DNA of 64,000 nt from Ypsolopha sequella (Eukaryota; Arthropoda; Insecta; Lepidoptera; Ypsolophidae): assembly GCA_934047225.1 (NCBI GenBank), contig OW203998.1, positions 17,995,280 through 18,059,279 of the forward strand. The letters are read 5' to 3'. Positions 56,078 through 64,000 of this stretch are shown here, one piece after another (position 1 is the first letter of the stretch; each line of letters starts with the position of its first letter). The notes beneath the pieces are model-generated. The model saw nothing but the letters and a program-made list of their open reading frames with translations. It made no database searches and was not told the origin of the DNA. The translations under genes and the position numbers were made by a program.

Positions 56078-56253
56078 CAAGTATTGTTAACCCGCACAAG
56101 TCTATAACGGACAAACCAATCACTTTGATGAAACAAATAAAACTCCATCCAAGATCCAACCAAAGTTGAATCACAGAGAATAAGTACCTATAGCTTTATA
56201 CAAACAAAACACAAAACTATATTATACAAAACACAGACAAACTGAACTGAACT
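56078..56253 (-). promoter_or_regulatory. candidate promoter and first exon
   Basis: On -, 'gtgTCAGTTcagttcagttt' supplies an arthropod initiator-like TCAGT (possible +1 at 56253) below a CG-rich patch (56270-56400). Transcription to lower coordinates would reach 'aatacttg|gtaagt', a consensus donor with the intron starting at 56077. This gives a 176-bp first exon with a short frame. It may be a captured cellular promoter or a TE promoter. Confidence 0.35.
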
Positions 56254-56504
56254 GACACGGACGCCACTACACTAGGCGCTTGCTCGCTCGCCTGAGTAAG
56301 CGAGATGGAAGCTTAGAGAATTAATGAATATACGATACAATAAAGTGACAGATTTTCGCGCGGTCGTCGCGTCTGTCAATTTGTGTCAGGTCACAAAATC
56401 AAGTGCGCCAACACCTGAAGTGCGTTCATTAAATAATCCTGGGCTGGGTAGGAGCACTGGGGTTGTAGCGCTGAGTTTTTGAACGGGTTTTGTCGTGTAG
56501 TGAC

Positions 56505-56684
56505 GCTCCAAACGTCAGTTGTCATGTTTACATTATGTTTAGTATAATAACGTTGGGAGGGCCCCCTCTGTACGAAATTTAACGTAAATATATCAACTGT
56601 AACGTTGAGAGGGCCCCCTCGGTGCGAAAATTAGCGTCATGTCATTTAAGAAAATTGACGTGAATGTCGGGTGACGTTTGGAGC
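56505..56684. repeat. MITE-like segment with 13-bp inverted ends and a 52-bp duplication
   Basis: GCTCCAAACGTCA at 56505-56517 is exactly inverted at 56672-56684. Between them 'taacgttg.gagggccccctc' occurs twice (56548 and 56600, period 52). Each has the near-palindrome GAGGGCCCCCTC. Similar sequence, 'tttttgaacgggtt', lies on both sides (56474 and 56789), as if the element had split an older duplicated host segment. Confidence 0.65.
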
Positions 56685-57366
56685 CTGTACGAACCTTGCG
56701 AGCCCTGCTCGGAGTTGATGTTGAGGAGTTCGACACCAGTGTAGCGACGCTGTCATTTTTGGACGGTCGGTGTTGAGACGCGAGTTCATTTTTGAACGGG
56801 TTAGTGTTGCGACCCGGGTGGGAGGCTCAACTCGGTGTGAGTTCTTGAACGACTATCTGAGGCGAGGCCAACACGACCAACGAAAACATTCTTGGATGCG
56901 TTCTGTTTCACGATTATTTTTTTTTGTTTGCTGGAAAATATTTAAATATTTTTTATTAAAAGTAACGTAAAGGTTCGGAATTGTTCCGAATCACGATATA
57001 ATCGATTATATCGCGTCATTCCGAGCCACTGTGAGCCCAATAACGATTGATGGCCCTACTATGGTCGCTAAGACGTCATTAACGACGCCATGCTGTGCTA
57101 TCATCGCCCATGCTTCACAACACTGTGAGCGATCTATTAAAAGTGACTACCAGCCGGAGGCAATTTTAAAATAGGTTATTCGGAGCATAAGATTTTGTTA
57201 TTAAGCCATGATTCAATGATTATAATTAGAAGAAATTACTTCTTGGACCTAGTAAAGTGGTTTTCCTTTGTATTCAAGTATCATAAATTAATTTCTACAA
57301 ATTTCGTAATTTTCAAGTGTCACAGTCCATGTCGCGTTCAAAAGAGTTCCGAATGGATCATAAGTT

Positions 57367-57690
57367 TAAGGCGATATGTGGAAGTTTTGGCGTCCTTGTT
57401 ACTCCATATGCGAGGGAACCCTCGGTGTGAGAGGGGCGGATTCGTGGAGGAGTGGCAGGAAGTCGTTTTTTTTATTTTATTTCATTAATATAGAATGTAC
57501 TAAGGTAGCTGTCAGAATTTCGCTTAACCAAGTCTTAGATACCGTTAAGACCCATCTAATAAAATGTTATTGCGGTCCATTATGTCATTCTAAATTGTCA
57601 AACCGGGAGGATAGGTGTCGATAGGGAGCTCATTTCAATAAATGTTTCTATCGAGCCGAATTTCTCCAGTCGTCCCTAGAAAGGGATTCC
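57367..57690 (+). repeat. dispersed repeat R, copy 3
   Basis: Matches 44448-44765 and 34590-34895. Two overlapping + frames (57195-57488, 57376-57624) cross it and are not considered genes. Confidence 0.75.
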
Positions 57691-57699
57691 AAAAATGAT

Positions 57700-59030
57700 A
57701 CACTATTTTATCAAAGTGATACATTATTTACTGAAGTAGATACGCAGGTGATGGACACCATTTTTTTTTGTTCTTTCGGAATGACACGTGATGGGCGTGA
57801 GGAGTTTGATGGTAGTGTTGGCACTATTAGCGCCATGCGGAACGCACTGTGTGAAAGATAGTTCTCAACAAAACATTTCTCAAGAATTAGACCCATGGTA
57901 CTCAAACAAAATTTTAACAAATTTTTTTTTTTTTATATGTCGAAAGAGAAAGTGCAAAAATATCAACATAAATTACCTAATAATTGTTTATTATAATAGT
58001 TTGAAGAACGCCTAAAGAAAGTATTCTTGGCATAATTAGTTCTGCTCAGGCTTACAGAAAATGTCTTTCGTGGTCCCATAGATATCATAATACTATATTG
58101 TGTAATCCGCGAGACACGAAACCTTACTTTTTTTAAACAACATGGTCGAGTCTATGTGATTGTTTACAATGTTGTAGAGAAATGAGGCATCTTATTTCAA
58201 GAAAAGCAATGTTATGGCATTTGGCCGGGCTAACGTAACCGGTGAAATGTTGTCCAGTAGGATAATAGTGCTGTATGCGAGATTGAGTGACTTCAAAATC
58301 CCAATTTGAATTTTTTCAATGGGTGATATGAGCAGAATATTGAGGGCTCCACAATACACTACCAAATTCTAAGATGCTACCTACGCAAATATGCATAGAA
58401 TAAAGTTTTTGAGGGTACTTGCGCGGTTAAATGGTTTAGATAGACGGAGAATTAAACCTAGTTGCTTGTATGCCTTTTTAGTAATTTTGTCTAAATGAGT
58501 TTTAAAATTTAACCGTTTCATGATTGTACCATTGAAGTTGTAGCTCTAAATAAACGTGTTGTGTCTACGCGAGAAGGTGATTGTGTAATATTTATCTGAG
58601 TTAGGCAAAAGTTGATTGTGAGCACAGAAATCTGAAAAACTATCTAAATAATTTTGAAGCCGAGAACAATCATCTTGGCATGAGATAAGCTTAAAAATCT
58701 TTTGTATCATCAGCATACAGTTAGTGACATGAAAAAGAGATCACTTACACTGTAGCAACATTATTAATGTAAAGGGTAAAAAATTAAAGGGTCTAAATGC
58801 GAACTCCGATACTTGATCGGAAGTAAGTATTTTAAAGGCATTTTAGATCTTGAAATTTCACGCCATGTTCTATGTCTGACTATTAATAAACTCTTACCTC
58901 CATTCGTCCAACGATGAGTGAACGAAATCAAGCTAAACAAAGAGTTAGAACTAAGCCATGTAAATATTAAAGCAAACACGGCCGGTGTTGCTACGAGGCC
59001 AGAAATTTGAACATATAAACAAGACATGTG
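57700..59030 (-). pseudogene. Jockey-superfamily LINE reverse transcriptase, decayed (copy B context)
   Basis: On - the order is RT box 'YRSSHLDPLIFY' (near 58790), palm 'YADDT' (58706-58717), 'DCSRLQNYLDSF'-like helices, 'LNFKTHLDKITKKAYKQLG' then 'LILRLSKPF', and near 58290-58380 'LVVYCGALN' with 'PIEKIQ', the usual 'SLVRSILEY.S..W.P...IE.IQ' block. Frames are broken many times. It crosses 58635 without interruption, which shows that copy B is in original context. Confidence 0.65.
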
Positions 59031-59950
59031 GTTTTATGGCCCAGAGTTCCTGGACAGATAAAAATTGGCCAACAAGTTACTAAAGAGAGCATTTTTTTTT
59101 TGGTTGGGGAAGTCCTGGACGTTGGTGACGGTCCAGGTGTGCCTATGAATGAGAGCGAAGCCTATGGAGAGGAAAGTAGTGACGGTCCAGATGTGCCTAT
59201 GAAAGAAAGTGAAGCCTATGGAGAGGAAAGTATGGATGAAGATAGTCCAGTCCTCGGGTTTTCAATGCCAGTATCTCAGGTAGACTCTGTAAATGAAAAT
59301 GTAAATAGTATAAAAAAAAAATACAGTCTGAATTCTTTCCAGAAGAACACCTGTCAAGAAACCTCTGCCTATTTACAGACATAGATAGTATCCTCAGATG
59401 TGAAGGTCGTTTGGACAAATACGATGATAAAAATTATCAAATTCTGTTGCCAAAAGACCACACACTTACTTACTATACTTTTACATATCTAGGGAAATAT
59501 ATACATACATACACATATCTGTATGTCGAAAGAAGGCGTGACAAGGAAAAGCGATGGATTTGCCTTTTTATTTGTCTGTTTACCTCGAGGTGGTGAATGA
59601 CCTGACAGCAGAGGAAACTGGAAGGTTGGGAAAATAGGTATCTTCCCTTATCACAAGTTCAGATGGTCATTGGAGATCAGCAAGAGTAAAAGTTGTAAAT
59701 ACTGAACTTATCTGTTTCCATTCGTCACATGTGTACATTAGAAGTAGATCTCTCTAATATTAATAAAGATTTTGTTATGGAAGATGAGGAACCTGAGCAA
59801 GCCTCTCTTGGTGACTCACAGGCACCAGTTACGAGTGGTTGTATAGAGGAATCACGAGAGATGGTGACTGAAGTTGAAGACTATATAGCAGCTATTCGGA
59901 CAAGAGACAAAATTACCGATTGGACGAGCCAGCTTGTTGCCTTATTATAA
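59028..59950 (+). pseudogene. BEL/Pao pol 3' end (copy B)
   Basis: Identical in translation to 51211-52133, with the same deletion of the integrase core, the same stops and the same 18-residue duplication. Shared lesions show that the duplication happened after the gene died. Confidence 0.75.
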
Positions 59951-59962
59951 CTTGTTTTCGCC

Positions 59963-59970
59963 TTGGGGAG
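59963..59970 (+). other. polypurine tract (copy B)
   Basis: 'ttggggag' before the second LTR. Confidence 0.6.
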
Positions 59971-60697
59971 TGTCGCGGATTACCGCGAGCTCGGTCCTAT
60001 GAAAACGTTTGGTGGTAAAATACAACTTGAACGCATCTTTATTTTGTGCTAGCAACACTTTTTCTTTTCTTTGGCTTACCCGCCTTTTTTTACCCGCCTG
60101 AATGTGAGTTGGACCACATTTTGCTTGCGCCCGTGAAGAGAGGACAGTCTCCGCATCTGCCTCGTGCGCACGAGCCAGGTTTCCTACGTGGCTGCGTGCG
60201 AATACTTTAATCAACAGTCACCCTGGTGAGTAATAGCACCTAATCATGTTGCTCATAACATTAGAAAGTGGTGGTGACTGGGAGGCGAGATGAATTGGTT
60301 ATGTGCTGGTATCAGTGCGTCTTGGAGGCCACGATTCCGTCGTGGCTCTCTAGATGGGTAGTTGATACCAGCTGGTGGCATGGGTTGGACTGTAGGGGAG
60401 GTAGGAGGTCCATCTACGGAACATAAAGGTTCCGCGTGCTCAGTGTTCACTAGGAGGTAAACTTGTCCCTCGGAACATGGGAGCTCCGAGAGAGTTGGTA
60501 CAGCTTGCTGTACGTCGACCATTGTCAACATCAGGCGAAGGCCTGATGCAATGGTGGCTCTCTCTCTTGTATTATAAATTGTAACAAAGATGAAAATGAG
60601 TGTTTCGCCTCCTAGTCGCTATAGCTTCTAGTAGACCTACTGTTTATAATATTATGTTGCGTGTAATATTTTTCTACCATTCCTAAAGGCCGCAACA
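59971..60697 (+). mobile_element. BEL/Pao LTR (second copy), 727 bp
   Basis: Same ends and hairpin as 52154-52880. No target-site duplication can be read: the left LTR is preceded by another pol copy and the right one by a different element. Confidence 0.75.
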
Positions 60698-61656
60698 AAA
60701 GGGATTAATAATTTACTGTTTGTTCAATGTGGCGATAGCTTTGTTTATTTTTTTTTTCTTTGTTACAAAGATAACAAATATTTTCATACAAGGTTTTCCT
60801 TAAGGGCTATTTCTCCGAATTTGTAACTAAATATTAAGAAATAATTATAACGGTAAAGTACAACTTTTAGCTAAGTCAATTTATTGTTAAAAGTTTGCTA
60901 AATGCATAAACATATTTTAATGATATTATGGTATCTTCAAAATAATTGGGTTTTCCATAAGCGTGATATCAGATTATTTTAGAAATTTACGGCTGGTATC
61001 ACGACGACGGATAAACCAATTATTTTATTACTATTGTAATATAATTAAAAATATGTTAATGCATACAGCAGACTTTTAACTATAAGTTTTCTTAACTAAA
61101 AGTTGTATTTTTACTTATTGAAATTGTATTTCTCATCAAGAAGTGCAAAATGACAAGATATTCAAAATAAGTTAATTGAATTTGTGAAATGGTTTCAGGT
61201 CAAAACAGTTTTCCATGAAACGGTAATTGTTTATACTTAGCAAAGTGTGTAAACTTAATCATCTTAACATGAACGACGCCTGTATTTCTCTCTTGTTTAT
61301 TTCCAGTATAGATAAAAATATACAAACTTGTTAAACTTTGTGTAAAAACGAGGCAATATTGACGATATCCTGACAGCTATTATGATGGTGTTTTATCAAA
61401 TTTTGCTTTTTGGGCTGTATAGAGACGTAGTTAGATGTCACTAGAATATACTCATGAAAAAAGATATGAAGAAAATAAGCTGTAGACTTCACATTCGGTT
61501 TATACCTATTGTATGAATTTTAAGAAAAATACAGGGGTAAATGGACCTCTTAAGGAAAACCTTGTATTAAACTATTTGTTACCTTAGTAAAAATTATTCA
61601 AGGAAAAAAATAAACAAAGCTATCGCCACATTGAACATTAGATAATAAATCCCTTT
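60698..61656. repeat. ~960-bp element with ~105-bp terminal inverted repeats
   Basis: The left end 'aaagggatt.at.at' with 'gttcaatgtggcgatagctt', 'tgtttatttttttt' and 'aca.ggttttcctt' is inverted at 61550-61656. The interior is AT-rich without ORF and holds the small hairpin 60941-61024. It is a non-autonomous DNA transposon candidate, abutting the LTR. Confidence 0.8.
60941..61024. repeat. imperfect hairpin related to 5871-5941
   Basis: 'aataattgggttttccataa', 'gcgtgatatcag' pairs imperfectly with 60993-61024. The left arm matches the perfect hairpin at 5871-5896 ('attgg.ttttccataag.gtgat'). Confidence 0.7.
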
Positions 61657-64000
61657 AGAATAGAACAACATGGTTTTCATATTTTTTACATTAATTGTTC
61701 AACAATTCCTTTCTATGTTGACTTTTAAATGCAAAATATTATCTCAAGTGTTCATCCCTACATTTTCATAGTGAGAAAATTTGTATGAAAAACGTAAAAA
61801 AAAACGTAAAAACCTAAAACGTAATATAAATTAAAACGTCAAAAGTATGTTTTTACAGCTCTATAGAGGGCCGTTTATATTGGTATTTATTAATTTTACT
61901 CAGAAAAAATTGTCTAGACAAACGGACAGACAGACAAACATAGGGATAACAAATTAATCCTAAAAAGGTTCATTGTTTTCATTTTGCGTAACAGAACCTG
62001 AAGATGTACCGACAGGATTATCTACGATCTAATAATTTTGCCATGCACTGTAAATGTTTCAAAATAAATTTCTATATTTTAAATGCTTGCCGATTTATCC
62101 CAAGTAAGTGTACCTATATAATTTGCAAAAAACTTCACTTATTGGACCTGAAATGGTGAGCCAATACTAGAGGGTAATTTCACGAAAAGTTCATTGACCT
62201 TTGTTACAGATCTCAGTAAGTATAATTAAATTAATTTGGGTTTCAATAACGATCACAAAATTATTCTTTTAGAGTAACATATATTATTTTCCCGCATAAA
62301 AGTATGAATTCATTCCAAATTCATTCAGTTTAGTTGTTATGACTATGGCACGATGTAGCTAAATCACTCATACGCATATTTTGTTGAGTTTTTAACGGCA
62401 GGAATCTGATGCTCCTCGAAATATTACTTTATAAAATTAATTTCAATGTGTTTTGAAGTAGTTTTGGGAGATATTTATAGCTTGCAAAAAAGGGCACAGG
62501 TTCCACGTCTTACGGGCGCCAACGCTAGGCGTAGACTGACAATATCTTGCTGCCGCTGACTGCATCAGTGGATTCACGTATTTTTGGAAAAAGGGGGTGC
62601 TTTTTTTGACCCGAATAACGTGGTATTTGGAAAATGAATAGATATCATTCACACTAATTTTATTAAAAAAAAAACAACAAAATCGCGAAAGCGATACCTG
62701 AAACAAAATCGATAAGAAGTGTGCAATAGAGGGTTACAAAAAATTCATTGACAGTACAAATATGAATCGATTAACGTGGTTTGTGGAAAATGAATACCTT
62801 AAAGTTCAACCAAAAACATGTATTTTTTTATGGCTATACGTAACCTAATTATTGCAACAAAATCATCCGAAAGCTGACATTTTATTTCTGTTTGTATTTT
62901 CGTTCCCCTTAAGTATATGTTGTCTTAATATAGCATATTATTATGGCACATATACAGAAATTTCGAATTCTTAACTGCTTTGGCCTTTGAGACCCCGTAA
63001 CAAAAATTGTCTAAAAATAGCAACTTTGATAGCCCCCCATTTCTTTATTTTTTAGGATAAAAAAAATAAATGTTTACTCTACTTACATAACGAGTTCTAG
63101 ACAATGTCTGTTCGTCCGTATATAGTATGAGTATGTCATAATCTCATTGCTTATGATATTTTGAAAAAAAAAAGTTTAATCTGATTGATTTTGGATAACA
63201 ATTAAAGAAGAACAAATAGATACCTAAAGAACTTCCTGTATTTACTTAAATTTTTAATATCTGAGAAAAAAATTGTGAAAAGTATAAACATTGTAAAAAA
63301 TATATAGAAAAATTAATGTATGCTTTTTAAGCTACAGAGAACACATTGAAAAGGTGCCCCGGGGTAAATCAGAAAAAAAACGAAAATTTAGACCACCTTA
63401 AGACACAGCCTACCAGTAGAAAAAAAAACTCTTTCTTGGTAAGGAATCCTTAAAATTTACAAAGATAGCTTCTGACAATTTTGTTATTTTAACCTTGGAC
63501 GAATAAACCAGACACCCACTCATCTTATTGCAATATAAATTTAAGGTTCAGTGGTAAGATTTAATTAAAAGCTGCGGTCGTCCGTGGGGTGCAGACAGCG
63601 GACTAATTAACGGGTTTAAATTTATTATTATTTCAGGGTTAAATCCTGTCGTGCTGCAGTGGAGTGTTTAGCATAGTATGATAAAAATGTAGCAGATAAA
63701 AAAAAAATTAACTTATAATTTTTCCTGACTACATGTCAATTTCTTCCTCCTCTTCTTCTTAAGGGGCTACACAATGCTTAACATCAGTTTTGATATGCCT
63801 TATATTTTTGAATAGCCGTCCAAGGTCGCAATACACACTATGGTTTAACAACTTACACATCTAGATATCGATATTTTTTGATATCAGCCGAGACCAACAG
63901 CTTAACGTGCCAGATGTAAATATCCACTAATGGTCCCCCATCCAAAGACTGATCATGCCAAGCGTTGCTTAACCACGGATCGTAACTGATCGCATTGCCA
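61657..64000. other. AT-rich, no gene recognised; possible repeat end at 63840-64000
   Basis: 61910-61995 has 'acggacagacagaca' and 'ggttcattg', a scrap of the 'ggttccgta' family. 63840-64000 is less AT-rich ('cgagaccaacagcttaacgt', 'gatcatgccaagcgttgctt') and looks like the edge of an interspersed repeat continuing past the window. No frame of interest otherwise. Confidence 0.45.

Larger units (their letters stand above)
58635..60697 (+). repeat. 2,063-bp direct repeat, copy B
   Basis: Partner of 50818-52880. On the left the sequence continues into the rest of the LINE; on the right it ends exactly at the LTR end and is followed by an element with long inverted ends. Confidence 0.95.

Noticed and set aside
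50818..60697. One retroelement with two 2,063-bp LTRs
   Set aside because: The left edge lies within a LINE that continues through it in copy B, and pol sequence lies inside the block. A 727-bp LTR at the right end of each block fits better.

Overview
The window looks like insect nuclear DNA, most probably from a moth or butterfly. It is AT-rich, has no recognisable single-copy gene, and is packed with decayed non-LTR retrotransposon tails, a mariner relic, tRNA-derived SINEs, a possible Helitron 3' end, a BEL/Pao LTR retroelement and many small foldback (MITE-like) elements. Assignment to Lepidoptera rests on recalled family resemblance, not on a search. Most short open frames are chance; only those with a recognisable protein signature are annotated.

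Layout. 0-8.3 kb: LINE tails, SINE pieces, several inverted repeats, a pair of about 470-bp direct repeats around a LINE reverse-transcriptase end, and an RTE-like C-terminus. 9-10 kb: a relic resembling a tyrosine-recombinase (Crypton/DUF3504-like) gene lying between two repeat blocks that are fused in copies at 14.9 and 48.9 kb. 10.5-11 kb: a 69-bp tandem array. 11.5-17.4 kb: MITEs, SINEs, a mariner pseudogene and a LINE fragment. 18.2-18.9 kb: two candidate exons, one GC-rich coding-like on + and one promoter-like on -. 19.8-25.4 kb: a large hairpin, LINE tails and a 106/154-bp composite tandem array. 27-28.5 kb: a 1.3-kb foldback element with nested palindromes and a 53-codon frame. 29-50.7 kb: interspersed repeat families and MITEs, mostly non-coding.

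50.8-60.7 kb is the most structured part. A 2,063-bp block recurs 7,817 bp downstream, with identical translations in every frame compared. It contains the 3' end of a BEL/Pao pol gene, a short polypurine tract and a 727-bp LTR. A primer-binding site that appears complementary to tRNA-Ala follows the first LTR. The simplest reading is a tandem LTR-element array sharing one LTR, whose internal region now carries a 77-bp minisatellite, a possible promoter/first exon, a MITE and an inserted Jockey-type LINE. 60.7-64 kb: a 960-bp element with about 105-bp terminal inverted repeats, then unrecognised AT-rich sequence.

No CRISPR array, rRNA, bacterial operon or functional tRNA gene was seen. No computation or search was run: repeat identities were judged by eye, and family names come from remembered protein motifs.
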